A stretch of 64,000 nucleotides of DNA from SIG622 sp045652245. Lineage in GTDB: Bacteria > Bacillota > Clostridia > Oscillospirales > CAG-382. The position numbers were made by a program, and so were the translations under genes. Positions 17,098-25,562 of this stretch are shown piece after piece (positions within the stretch are counted from its first letter, which is position 1; every line of letters starts with the position of its first letter). The notes under the pieces were generated by a model. That model was not told the DNA's origin, did no database searches, and saw only the letters and a list, made by a program, of their open reading frames with translations. The DNA is taken from the NCBI GenBank assembly GCA_045652245.1, contig JAZRTY010000042.1, positions 1-64,000 on the forward strand. The letters are read 5' to 3'.

Positions 17098-17685
17098 CTT
17101 TAATTTTGAGAGTTATTATTTCTCATCTCCTTTATTATTTATTTGCTTTGGTAATATCCGCCCCTGATTATCAAAATATAAAAAATAATATCGTGAATGT
17201 GGGGGTGATATCACCAAAAACATTTTTATCTTGTAATCGGATGATACATCGGGATGATTAATTCGTCAAATCAATAAAACATCCATTGGGGTAATGCTAC
17301 TTTTTCGTATATTGATGATGTGGGGTTTTCTTACCAGTAAAAAAATCTGCTAATATAGTATAAACTAAGAGAAAAAAACAAAATAAAATGATAAAAAACG
17401 AATTTATTTAAAATAAATAGTCTTAAAATCGAGATGCGCATTAAATTGCTTAAATTTACAGCAAAATGATTATAAATTGGGATTTTGGGAAAACGGTTCA
17501 AAAAAGATTGTTTTCACAAACAAAAAAAGACCCCAACCAGTGAAGATAGAAGATCTTTGATGATTATTACTTTGCCGCTTTAATCGTCAGAAACGGATTT
17601 ATTCAGATGTTGTCCAGATGTTGTTTTGCTGTTTTTTTACCAGTTGACATCATCTTTGCGTCATGAAGGGAAAATATGAGGGAAA
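17098..17685. other. Gene-free region beside the primase; possible origin
   Basis: No protein gene is seen in 588 bp. It is AT-rich and holds a 12-bp perfect palindrome GGTGATATCACC (about 17204), repeated GGATGAT words (about 17228-17255) and a tandem CAGATGTTGT pair (about 17600-17622). These features, next to a primase, suit a replication origin or resolution site, but nothing proves it. Confidence 0.35.
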
Positions 17686-18285
17686 CTACGCTCCCTCATA
17701 TTGCTTCACTCGTCTGTAAAAAGTATTAGACTTTATATTCAGCAGTTCCATTGCTTTCCTTGCGGTGATTTCTCCATTTTTCCATTGAGTATAGACATCG
17801 GGGAAGTTCTCGACTTCTATTGGCTTTCTCCCTTTGTATTTGCCAAGGGATTTTGCAATATCTATGCCTTGTCTTTGCCTGTTTCGTATGTTGATACGCT
17901 CTTGCTCTGCAACGTACGACAAAATCTGTAAAAATAAATCTGATATAAAGCGCTTTGTCAAGCCACCATCGTGATTTCGTGTATCCAGAAGTGGCATATC
18001 TAACACAACAATATCACATCCGATATTTATTATATCCCTCCACTCGTTTATAATTTCGGAATAATTACGACCCATTCGGTCAATTGATAAAAAAACCACC
18101 AAATCGCCGAATCTAAGTTGAGATTTCATAATCTGATACTGTTCTCTGTCAAAGTCCTTGCCAGATTTTTTATCTATATAGATATCCCTCTCTTCAATAC
18201 CGAATTCTATTGCGGCTTGTATCTGTCTGGATTCATTTTGATCTGAATGAGACACACGCCCGTAAAAGAAACTTTTTGTTGTCAT
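17686..18285 (-). CDS. Small serine recombinase (resolvase/invertase family)
   Basis: A 199-residue protein with the resolvase catalytic domain: FFYGRVS (R10, nucleophile S12), FLSIDRMGRNY (about 66-75, active-site arginines), a long E helix (about 110-140) and a C-terminal helix-turn-helix (ITARKAMELLNIKSNTFYRRV). Size and architecture match Tn3 resolvases and Hin/Pin invertases. It may resolve element multimers or invert a segment. GGATGTGCATTACAA-ATG upstream. Its substrate site is not evident; the 17.1-17.65 kb region is the nearest candidate. Confidence 0.88.
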   Translation of the reverse strand: MTTKSFFYGRVSHSDQNESRQIQAAIEFGIEERDIYIDKKSGKDFDREQYQIMKSQLRFGDLVVFLSIDRMGRNYSEIINEWRDIINIGCDIVVLDMPLLDTRNHDGGLTKRFISDLFLQILSYVAEQERINIRNRQRQGIDIAKSLGKYKGRKPIEVENFPDVYTQWKNGEITARKAMELLNIKSNTFYRRVKQYEGA

Positions 18286-18487
18286 TTGTAATGCACATCC
18301 TTTCTAAAATATTACATCTGAATATTTATCCGCTGCAATAGGATATCCTTTGATTACGAAATGTTGCATATCAAAAAACGAAATCTAACGGTATGTGTCA
18401 AATGGCAAAAAACAATCTATACGACATAGCCAAAAAAATCTCATTAAAGTCTACTCCAACGAAACATGATGAATCGTAGGGAAAGGG

Positions 18488-18516
18488 CTGACAATTCAAT
18501 GTTTTCGCGATATAAT
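18488..18516 (+). promoter_or_regulatory. Promoter of the 61-residue membrane protein gene
   Basis: CTGACA, 17 bp, TATAAT, preceded by AAAGGG. The sequence GGGCTGACAA...CGATATAATA closely matches the promoter of RNA unit 4 at 11,455-11,487. Confidence 0.75.
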
Positions 18517-18539
18517 AAAATAAAAAAGGAGATGAGGCG

Positions 18540-18725
18540 ATGGGAGAAATCAGGTTTGCTTGGAATAAAATCAAAAATGAACTGAGCATTATCGGTGATA
18601 TATTGTTGTTTGCAACAGGAATATATTTTACAGTACAATCTGTGAATAATATTGGATTTTTTTATTATATGTATATTAAGCCAATTGTGGATTTTATAGA
18701 TTCAAATATAATTCCATTGTTTTAA
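18540..18725 (+). CDS. Small membrane protein, 61 residues
   Basis: Preceded by AAGGAGATGAGGCG-ATG, a strong ribosome site, and its own sigma-A promoter 24 bp upstream. The protein has two hydrophobic helices (about residues 17-34 and 38-58) and few charges. A terminator follows 12 bp after the stop, so it forms a single-gene unit. Such isolated short hydrophobic proteins are often type I-like toxins or membrane regulators; no family is recognised and no antisense RNA promoter is obvious. Confidence 0.65.
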   Translation: MGEIRFAWNKIKNELSIIGDILLFATGIYFTVQSVNNIGFFYYMYIKPIVDFIDSNIIPLF

Positions 18726-18735
18726 ACATAAAAAA

Positions 18736-18776
18736 TTGGAGCAGAACCCGTAGCCTGGGTGTCTGCTCCTTTTGTT
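18736..18776. terminator. Terminator between converging genes
   Basis: GGAGCAGA / TCTGCTCC with an inner ACCC/GGGT pairing, followed by TTTTGTTTTT. Confidence 0.8.
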
Positions 18777-18792
18777 TTTCAAGATCTTCTAC

Positions 18793-19134
18793 TTATTTAA
18801 GTAAATCAAGTAGCCTTAGACGTTCCTGGATTGCATCCTGTAATCTGTTGGTAGCATCTGTGGTGCTCAGATTCAAATCTGAAACAATATCCTTTAATTC
18901 GACCAACTGACTTATTACATGCAAGACTTCACTGTCAGACAATCTCTTCTGAACTTCCATTGATAACATAATATGCTTAACCTTCTGCTCATCAAGACTG
19001 AACTCAGGAACAGCAGTTATCTTTATGGTGTTTCTGTCAGAACCGCTTAGCATCTTCATCTGAAAATCAAATTTGTTAATATCATTAACGCTTTCTGATG
19101 CATAGATTACAGATACTTCTATCAGTGTACTCAT
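18793..19134 (-). CDS. Unknown protein, 113 residues
   Basis: The N-terminal half looks beta-rich; the C-terminal half (from about residue 50) is amphipathic helix with leucine/isoleucine heptads (VLHVISQLVELKDIVSDLNL), possibly a coiled coil. Ribosome site AGAAAGGAGAGAAAACCGTT before ATG. It follows the 420-residue HTH protein by 63 bp on the same strand, so the two are likely an operon. No family recognised. Confidence 0.65.
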   Translation of the reverse strand: MSTLIEVSVIYASESVNDINKFDFQMKMLSGSDRNTIKITAVPEFSLDEQKVKHIMLSMEVQKRLSDSEVLHVISQLVELKDIVSDLNLSTTDATNRLQDAIQERLRLLDLLK

Positions 19135-19197
19135 AACGGTTTTCTCTCCTTTCTACAAATGATATTGATTCATTTATAGAAAAATAAGATTTAACCT

Positions 19198-20460
19198 TTA
19201 TAATTTGCGAGTTCTCTTGAAATCTGTAATGGTTTTTTCGATTTCATGATGAAGTTCATTACGAAGTTGAACCGATAGATTTTTTATGAAGCCATAATCA
19301 AAATCTACAATCTGCATAAATGTTCTTCCAAGATTTAAGAAATTGCTTCGGAATTGCTGGAATTCGGTATCACTTTCAGCAACGTTCATATTGTTAAAGC
19401 AATCTACCAATCCGAGAAAAACCGGTTGTCTTTCTCCACCTTTGACTTCTGGTAAACCAAAATCATATCTATAAATATTTGAGTTTGGCGGTATTTGTGG
19501 AGATTCAATATAACCTGCAAGATGATAATATGTGGGTATGTTTCGGCTATAAAGAATTTTGCAAACTGCTTCTACTGTATCATCTTCATCTGAGTTGTAT
19601 TTAATCAACTCGTCTCGATAAAGCATCATAAACAAATCGATAAGACGAATTTTTCCTTTGTTGTAAAGTTCAATTCTGCTTGTTAGATTTTGTTTTCCAA
19701 TGTCAGATTCAAAATCATAATGAACATACATCAACGGTAAGCCTCTTTTTGATTTAGGTTCTTCTGCGTAGATGCGGTTTGTCTCTACAATCCTGTTTTT
19801 AGGGGAAGCATACCTTTTGGGAAGGTGTTCGTTGCGACCTAATGCTTTAAAATAATCAGCAGGGTTTTTGCTACGGAAAATGTGTGTAAGCAACTCTGCA
19901 ATTCTGTTATTAGCATTTATATCTACAAGCGTATACTCAAAGAACATAATCAAAAGCCAATGTTCTCCTGCAAACTCTGTGCAAGGTCTTCCATTGCTTA
20001 TCACTCTATCTGCAAACATATCAAGTTTATAACGAACATAGTGGTAGAAGTTTGTTGTATCATCAGCATTAAATAAATCGTTTTGAATCTGATATGGCTT
20101 TATAGATGTCAGATTCGATATATACCCTTGCTTTATACCGTAGTTAAATCCAAAGCCAAGGATAGACGCTATAACATCAGAAGAGAACTTGCTTCTTTTT
20201 CCGTTTTTTATGTCAGAGAACCAAGATGGTTTAAATCCGAGTTCAAGTGATATGTTTTCTCCGGTGTATTCACTGACCTCTTGAAGATACAGAATAAATT
20301 CTCTTAATAAATCAGTATATTTTACTGCTCGTGATAATCTGGTCGGCTCTGCCGGTCCAGATTTTTCTTTATTTCCATCTGTTTCCGCTGTACCAGATTC
20401 AATCTCAGGCACATCTGGTAAATCAGTAAGTGCTGTACTTTTATTTCTTAATTCAGCCAT
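19198..20460 (-). CDS. Helix-turn-helix protein of unknown function, 420 residues
   Basis: ATG at 20460 follows GGAGGGATGCCGA; an ATG five codons upstream lies inside that ribosome site and is less likely. The first 40 residues are polar and disordered. A helix-turn-helix-like segment lies at about 68-95 (NISLELGFKPSWFSDIKNGKRS). The remaining 320 residues are mixed helix and strand with no motif that I recognise. It could be a plasmid-type replication or partition regulator given its neighbours, but that is only inference. The methyltransferase module diverges from it across a 430-bp region. Confidence 0.6.
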   Translation of the reverse strand: MAELRNKSTALTDLPDVPEIESGTAETDGNKEKSGPAEPTRLSRAVKYTDLLREFILYLQEVSEYTGENISLELGFKPSWFSDIKNGKRSKFSSDVIASILGFGFNYGIKQGYISNLTSIKPYQIQNDLFNADDTTNFYHYVRYKLDMFADRVISNGRPCTEFAGEHWLLIMFFEYTLVDINANNRIAELLTHIFRSKNPADYFKALGRNEHLPKRYASPKNRIVETNRIYAEEPKSKRGLPLMYVHYDFESDIGKQNLTSRIELYNKGKIRLIDLFMMLYRDELIKYNSDEDDTVEAVCKILYSRNIPTYYHLAGYIESPQIPPNSNIYRYDFGLPEVKGGERQPVFLGLVDCFNNMNVAESDTEFQQFRSNFLNLGRTFMQIVDFDYGFIKNLSVQLRNELHHEIEKTITDFKRTRKL

Positions 20461-20475
20461 TCGGCATCCCTCCAT

Positions 20476-20908
20476 TTCATTTTGTTTATTATATTATAAC
20501 ATATTTTAGACATTTTTTCAATAGTTTTTCTAATTTTTTTAAAATCTATTTTCTGAAATACCGAATTTATTAAGAACTTATATCGACATTCCTTTTTTTA
20601 TAATATAATGCTTATATTTTTTGATGCAAAACGATACTTGCTAGTTTATTATATATATTTATATATATAATAAACCACTTGGAAGTGTTGCAACTATGCA
20701 GAAAATTCGGTGTTTCGTGGGTTGGTAAGCCGTTTTGAATAAAAAATATTTCAAATACCGAATCGCTCATATTTAGCGTCGTGTTTTGTGATAAAAATAT
20801 ATGTTATTCTATTATTGCAAGCGAAAATAACAGATTTGATATTTTCAAAATACCGAATGTACTGTTTCTTGTTTGCAGAATATTTTTTCACGAAAGGATT
20901 GATTTACA
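20476..20908. promoter_or_regulatory. Divergent regulatory region with TACCGAAT motifs
   Basis: No gene in 430 bp. The octamer TACCGAAT occurs at about 20559, 20756 and 20851, and the reverse half ATTCGGT at 20705. A long AT palindrome (about 20645-20685) and a TCGTGTTTTG...TATGTTATTCTATT stretch near 20783-20815 resemble elements upstream of 23889 and 26002. These are probably operators and promoters for the methyltransferase module. Confidence 0.55.
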
Positions 20909-22327
20909 ATGATTAAAACAACAAAAGGTGTAGTAATTAAAACAGAGGCTGATATGAATGAGCCTATAAGAACTCAAACAATATATCAAGGCAATTCTAT
21001 GATATTAACAAAAAGATTAAGAGATAATTCCGTAGATTGCATTATTTCTGACCCACCCTATGTTCTCGAAAAGAGAACACAGGGTAGTGGTTGCCTTCAA
21101 GGTTCAAAATACCTGGAAGAAATTGAGTATATTTCTGACGGGTATTCAGAAGAGATGCTTTATGAATTTGTTCGCATTTGTAAAACCATTAACTTTTTCT
21201 TCTTTTGTAGCAAGAGCCAGTTAAGATTCTATTTTGATTTCTTTAACCAGTTTGACTGCGAGTATGAACTTATTTATTGGAATAAGGTCAACAGTGCTCC
21301 GACTTGCAACAACAAGTATCTTTCAGATACAGAACTTGTGCTTCGTGTTAAAGAAAAAAATCTCGGTCCTGAATACGATCTGATAACTGACCACTATATT
21401 ACAACAAAAGAAATGTCAATGAAGGCTGAGTTTGATCATCCAACTGTTAAAAATCCTGAAATATTCAGAGATTTCATCAAGGCAGCCACAAAAGAAAATG
21501 ACGTTGTATACGATCCATTTGCAGGAACTTCTCCGACAGCCATTGCATGTCTTAAAGAAAACAGAAGATTTATTTGTTGTGAGTTATTTGAAAAACATTG
21601 CATTACATCTGCAAAGCGTATTCACAGAGAAGCAATGGAACTTGGCATTGAAATAGAACCTACATTTTTAACAGATGAAGAAGTTAATCTTTGCACTCCT
21701 GAGGAAGGTGTAGCAAGTCTTGAAGCAGATTCTTTCGACCTTGCTATTATTGATGCAACAGCATATGAAAGAACACCATATGAATTGATTGATGCTGTTG
21801 TTGATAAAATGACACTTCCGAACTTTTATGTCTGGATGTACAACAAGGATGTTGTCCCTGTGATTATGTACTATGAATCAAAAGGCTTTTTATCTGACAT
21901 TATTTCTTCTTATGAAGAAGGTGGCAAAACTCGTGTTATGCTCTTTTTCAGAGCAAATGGCAGAAAACTTTACACCTGCTATCACACCAGCAGAAAGTTT
22001 TACTCAGAGGGTATTCCTTATCAGGCAACAAGCAGAAATTCAAAGCAATTGTATCTGGAAGAATCTATCGGAAACTATGATGATAACATTCCATATATGC
22101 TTCTCAGAAATATGATTATAAATTCATCACAAGAGGGAGAAACAGTTCTGGACATTTCTATGAATAAGGGCTTAACAGCAGAAATCTGCATCAGAACCAA
22201 TCGCAAATACATTGGTTTTGTGCAATCTGAAATAGACCTTTATGATTGTGCAGAAAGAATAAGCGCCACTTCTGAATTGAAGTATGCAGGTGAATTTGGA
22301 GACGATATTCAGATTATCTGTGCATAG
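20909..22327 (+). CDS. DNA methyltransferase (adenine or N4-cytosine) with duplicated, degenerate second domain
   Basis: A 472-residue protein with beta-class order: DPPY (48-51) before YDPFAGTS (201-208, SAM binding). The C-terminal half repeats the fold: FDLAIIDATAY (277-286) takes the place of DPPY and VLDISMNKGLTAE (413-425) that of FAGTS, followed in both halves by similar helix-strand segments (NRRFICCE and NRKYIGFV). The second copy therefore lacks both catalytic motifs and probably acts as a structural or DNA-binding partner within one chain. CACGAAAGGATTGATTTACA precedes the ATG. No cognate restriction gene is adjacent. Confidence 0.85.
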   Translation: MIKTTKGVVIKTEADMNEPIRTQTIYQGNSMILTKRLRDNSVDCIISDPPYVLEKRTQGSGCLQGSKYLEEIEYISDGYSEEMLYEFVRICKTINFFFFCSKSQLRFYFDFFNQFDCEYELIYWNKVNSAPTCNNKYLSDTELVLRVKEKNLGPEYDLITDHYITTKEMSMKAEFDHPTVKNPEIFRDFIKAATKENDVVYDPFAGTSPTAIACLKENRRFICCELFEKHCITSAKRIHREAMELGIEIEPTFLTDEEVNLCTPEEGVASLEADSFDLAIIDATAYERTPYELIDAVVDKMTLPNFYVWMYNKDVVPVIMYYESKGFLSDIISSYEEGGKTRVMLFFRANGRKLYTCYHTSRKFYSEGIPYQATSRNSKQLYLEESIGNYDDNIPYMLLRNMIINSSQEGETVLDISMNKGLTAEICIRTNRKYIGFVQSEIDLYDCAERISATSELKYAGEFGDDIQIICA

Positions 22328-22339
22328 CATACAAAATTA

Positions 22340-22510
22340 TCAGTTTGCAAGGCTAACCTGTTCAAAACCTTGCCGAGTAGATGCAATCTCGTAAAATCGC
22401 ATCTGTGGGACGCCACAAATGAAATCTAAAAAACAAAGAGCATTCAGGCATCCGGATTAAGCCTGTACTCTTTGAGGAAAGCGCTTTCCTCTTAATTTTA
22501 AAATTAGGAG
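22340..22510 (+). promoter_or_regulatory. Structured leader between the two methyltransferase genes
   Basis: In about 170 bp there are four hairpins: GATGC/GCATC (about 22380-22403), GTGG/CCAC, a CAGGC/GCCTG stem inside AAAGAG/CTCTTT (about 22434-22474), and GAGGAAAGC/GCTTTCCTC, a perfect 18-bp palindrome at 22474-22491. The ribosome site AGGAGG follows within 15 bp. This may terminate the upstream transcript or control translation of the C5 methyltransferase. Confidence 0.5.
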
Positions 22511-22518
22511 GAATTGAT

Positions 22519-23661
22519 ATGAAAATTAATTTTAACTATGAAGTTGTTGCATGTGCTGAGATTGATAAGTTCGCTTTTGCGTCTGCGAAAGAACTTCTTG
22601 ACATCAAAGATTGCATTAATATGTGGGATGTTCGTAATGTATTAAGATACCAACTACCTGCATTCAACTGCTTATTTGCTGGTTTTCCTTGCCAATCACT
22701 TAGTTTAATTGGTAAAGGAGCCGGAGTGTCCTGGACTTGTGAGTGTGGTCATACTTACAATCCATTAGATTTACCACCTGACAGACGATTTATTTGCCCT
22801 GAGTGTGGATGTGAATCTGAAAACAGAAAGGAAACACCATCTTCGTTGGTTGTTTATGTTTTAAAGGCTATTGAACTGTATCATCCCAATCTTGTAATTC
22901 TTGAAAATGTAGCAAATCTGCTTTCGGCTAAGTTTAAGCCATTGTTTAATCAGATTACAAGAGAAATTGCTAGTTATGGCTATAATGTTTATGCTGAAAA
23001 GTTAAATGCAAGAGATTATGGTTCAGTTCAGAACCGTAATAGAGTGATAATTGTATGTGTGAAGAAAACCATTGATAATGGAAGATTTAAATTTCCCAAG
23101 CCATTTGCAGAAAGACGAAATCTACAAGACATTCTTGAAGATTGTACAGATGTGTTTGCAGATACAAATGCAAGCGTGGTTATTGATGGAAAAGTTCCCC
23201 CTTACATCAGACCTGCAATATGTAAGGAGATTGGATATCTTGTGGAATCTGAAAAAGATACTTATATACTTCCTTGTAAAAGCGGATGGTCAGATCATGT
23301 AATCGGAATTAATTCCTGTCCTACATTAAGGGCGAGCAACTCCACATGTCTTGTTATGCAAAAAGTAAATCTGGATGGCAAACAAAGGTACTATATAAAG
23401 AAGATGACACCAAAAGAAAGATGGCTGGCAACAGGTTATTCAGCAGAAGATTATGAAAAAGTTGCTAAAATAACCAGCACAACTCAGTTGTGTCATCAGA
23501 CTGGCAATTCCATATCAGTGGAAATGTTGGTTGAAGTGTTTAGATCCATATACACAGCATTGCCTCATCTGTTTATAAATATGAAGATTACGTCATTATT
23601 TATGGGCATCGGGGCATTCGAAAAAGCACTAAGTGTTTTTTATGCTGAACTTAATCAATAA
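22519..23661 (+). CDS. Circularly permuted cytosine-5 DNA methyltransferase with inserted zinc knuckle
   Basis: A 380-residue protein. Catalytic GFPCQS (nucleophile C58), ENV (129-131), QNRNR (171-175) and GNS (329-331) are motifs IV, VI, VIII and X. The SAM-binding motif I, normally at the N-terminus, is instead at the extreme C-terminus (SLFMGIGAFEKA, 359-370), and the protein begins at what is normally the next strand (YEVVACAEIDKFA). A CxC...CPxCxC insert (C74, C76, C93, C96, C98) lies between motifs IV and VI and may bind zinc. Start is well set by AGGAGGAATTGAT-ATG; no motif I is coded upstream. Confidence 0.9.
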   Translation: MKINFNYEVVACAEIDKFAFASAKELLDIKDCINMWDVRNVLRYQLPAFNCLFAGFPCQSLSLIGKGAGVSWTCECGHTYNPLDLPPDRRFICPECGCESENRKETPSSLVVYVLKAIELYHPNLVILENVANLLSAKFKPLFNQITREIASYGYNVYAEKLNARDYGSVQNRNRVIIVCVKKTIDNGRFKFPKPFAERRNLQDILEDCTDVFADTNASVVIDGKVPPYIRPAICKEIGYLVESEKDTYILPCKSGWSDHVIGINSCPTLRASNSTCLVMQKVNLDGKQRYYIKKMTPKERWLATGYSAEDYEKVAKITSTTQLCHQTGNSISVEMLVEVFRSIYTALPHLFINMKITSLFMGIGAFEKALSVFYAELNQ

Positions 23662-23696
23662 AGTTTAAGAATTGGTGCGTAAAGGGCTTCGATAAC

Positions 23697-23830
23697 ATTC
23701 GGTGAATTAAACATCATTAGCAAAACAACAAGTTTAAACCCTTTGCATACCGAATCTTCGGCATTTTAGGTCGTTCAGAGATACCCTCTTAAAATGTTAG
23801 AATATAAGTATGCAAGAGCAAAGCAATTTG
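23697..23830 (+). promoter_or_regulatory. Regulatory region with ATTCGGT/TACCGAAT pair and shared promoter-like block
   Basis: ATTCGGTG at 23697 and TACCGAAT at 23748 form a spaced inverted pair. A 36-bp block at about 23771-23806 (TCGTTC...TTAAAATGTTAGAATATA) matches one at 25831-25866 at 28 of 36 positions by eye. It probably drives the three unknown genes that follow. Confidence 0.55.
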
Positions 23831-23888
23831 TTTTTGTAAATATAAAACAAGACCGTCTTTATCGACGGCATAAGGAGGAATTTTAAAA

Positions 23889-24566
23889 ATGAAAAAGAAA
23901 AAAAGAAAATCCAATACTAAACCAAGAACTTCTCAAAGTCCTGTTGCAAAAGGAATAGTGAGTTCAGTTAAAGGGAACGGGGTTATTGGTGTAGTGGCAG
24001 CCCCTGATTCACTTAAAAAAGGCGATATTCAATTGGTCGCTGATATTTTTAAAGAGGTAAAGAATCAGAAATTGTATGATGTTAAGATTGATTTGTTTTT
24101 TGATAGGAATGGTGATGAAGTCCCAACCAAGTGGATATATAACTTGATTTTAGCACATCCTGAAATCCTTTGCCATTTATCTACACTTGGTGTTTCTGCT
24201 GAATTTCTTTTTGATGTATTCAGAGAAAAATGTGATGAGATTACAGATGGTAATAACATTTTACGAAGTGTCCTTCGTAGAATCTGTGAATACATTGTGG
24301 AATCTGGTAAGACATATATGGAAGCACTGGAAACAATCATAGTGTCAATAGCAACCTTATCTGATGCTGAATATGATGTACACAATGTAGAGTTGCCAAT
24401 CACCACAGATGCAAATATGACTGCCAATATGGTTATTGCACTTTATGATTACTGTCATTTTGGTTTCAAAGGTTGGATGACACTAAAACCACCCACAGGA
24501 GATAATCTTCTTGTTAATTGGGAAGAGAAAACAAATACACTTCGCGTCCTACGTGAATGTAAATAA
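23889..24566 (+). CDS. Unknown protein, 225 residues, basic N-terminus
   Basis: It opens with a lysine-rich, probably disordered stretch (residues 1-22) followed by a small glycine/valine segment (VSSVKGNGVIGVVAAPDS) and a mostly helical domain. A TAAGGAGGAATTTTAAAA ribosome site precedes the ATG. It is first in a run of three unknown genes behind the two methyltransferases and shares its opening style with the next gene. No family recognised. Confidence 0.65.
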   Translation: MKKKKRKSNTKPRTSQSPVAKGIVSSVKGNGVIGVVAAPDSLKKGDIQLVADIFKEVKNQKLYDVKIDLFFDRNGDEVPTKWIYNLILAHPEILCHLSTLGVSAEFLFDVFREKCDEITDGNNILRSVLRRICEYIVESGKTYMEALETIIVSIATLSDAEYDVHNVELPITTDANMTANMVIALYDYCHFGFKGWMTLKPPTGDNLLVNWEEKTNTLRVLRECK

Positions 24567-24577
24567 AAAATATTTTA

Positions 24578-24608
24578 TACGCCGCCTCGCTCTGCCGGCG
24601 AGGTGGCA
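24578..24608 (+). promoter_or_regulatory. GC-rich intergenic hairpin
   Basis: GCCGCCTCGC / GCGAGGTGGC (one G-T pair, short loop) stands out in AT-rich surroundings between two unknown genes, 14 bp before the start of the second and directly before its AGGAGG. It lacks a T-run, so RNA stability or translational control is more likely than termination. Confidence 0.55.
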
Positions 24609-24624
24609 AAAGGAGGAATTTATT

Positions 24625-25224
24625 ATGGCAAAAAATAAGAAAAAAGTTAGTACAACTACTAAAACTGCATACGGTGATTTTGAAAAGAAACTTGCTTTTG
24701 CAGAAAAATCATTTGAATCTAGTCTTGCATTTCTAAACAATTCTGATGTAATAAAGGAATATATAAGTTGTGAAACCTTTGAAAAAATATTTAAAACAAT
24801 TCCTGGCTTGTCAGAAAAACAAGAAAAGTTCATTGAGGAAACTTGTATAAAACTTAGAGCAATTTTTGTAGATTGCATGGAAACAGCAGTATCAGATGAA
24901 GATTATTTTTCTCTTATCAGAGAACTTGTAAATCTAGCAAATAAAATTGAAAACAGCAATGTAATTAAGATTAATTTAGATGGTTGGAATGTCTTTTACA
25001 ATGATAAGATATATGCTTACATAACTTCTTTGGAAACATTTATGTCTGTTTTTATCAAAGGAATCAAGTGTCAAAAAGGCACAGGTTTATATCCAAATCC
25101 TAAACTAACATATAATCATAAGGTTTTAAAAAACTTTATTCTTGGTGGAATAGGTCATATTATAGTAAGTTTTTTTAAATGGACTCTTGAATTTGTACAG
25201 TTCTCGGATCCTGAGATAATATAA
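24625..25224 (+). CDS. Unknown protein, 199 residues, basic N-terminus
   Basis: ATG at 24625 follows AAAAGGAGGAATTTATT; the frame is open upstream but without a ribosome site. It opens MAKNKKKVSTTTKT, basic like the preceding gene. The rest is helical with a hydrophobic patch near residues 170-190 (FILGGIGHIIVSFFKWTLEFV) that could be a membrane-associated helix. No family recognised. Confidence 0.65.
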   Translation: MAKNKKKVSTTTKTAYGDFEKKLAFAEKSFESSLAFLNNSDVIKEYISCETFEKIFKTIPGLSEKQEKFIEETCIKLRAIFVDCMETAVSDEDYFSLIRELVNLANKIENSNVIKINLDGWNVFYNDKIYAYITSLETFMSVFIKGIKCQKGTGLYPNPKLTYNHKVLKNFILGGIGHIIVSFFKWTLEFVQFSDPEII

Positions 25225-25247
25225 AATCGGTATAGAGGAGAAAAAAT

Positions 25248-25562
25248 ATGTTTTTAATAAAATACAATGCCAGATTAAATGGTGAATTTGCAGATTTCAC
25301 CGAAATCAGCAGAACAAGAATTAAAATGAGTTCCATTAACAAAAGGTTCAAGGAACTTGCTCTTAGTACTGATGTTAAGAAACTCTTTGAGATTGATGAT
25401 ACAGGCAGGGTTTACACAAGGAACTCCGGCTCTGATACAACAATTTATGTTGAAATCAACATTTCTGAAAAAGATGCAGAAAATCTGGAAAAACAAATAC
25501 AAATGAGAAACAGATTGTTTGAAATGTTCTGCACAGCAATGACTAAGTATTCAGGACAATAG
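25248..25562 (+). CDS. Unknown protein, 104 residues
   Basis: Ribosome site GAGGAGAAAAAAT, 23 bp after the previous gene, so the same operon. The N-terminal 75 residues look beta-rich; residues 75-98 form a helix (SEKDAENLEKQIQMRNRLFEM). No family recognised. Confidence 0.6.
   Translation: MFLIKYNARLNGEFADFTEISRTRIKMSSINKRFKELALSTDVKKLFEIDDTGRVYTRNSGSDTTIYVEINISEKDAENLEKQIQMRNRLFEMFCTAMTKYSGQ

Noticed and set aside
22400..22519. A missing N-terminal extension or frameshift supplying motif I to the C5 methyltransferase
   Set aside because: The upstream DNA is a series of hairpins with stops, and motif I is present intact at the C-terminus.
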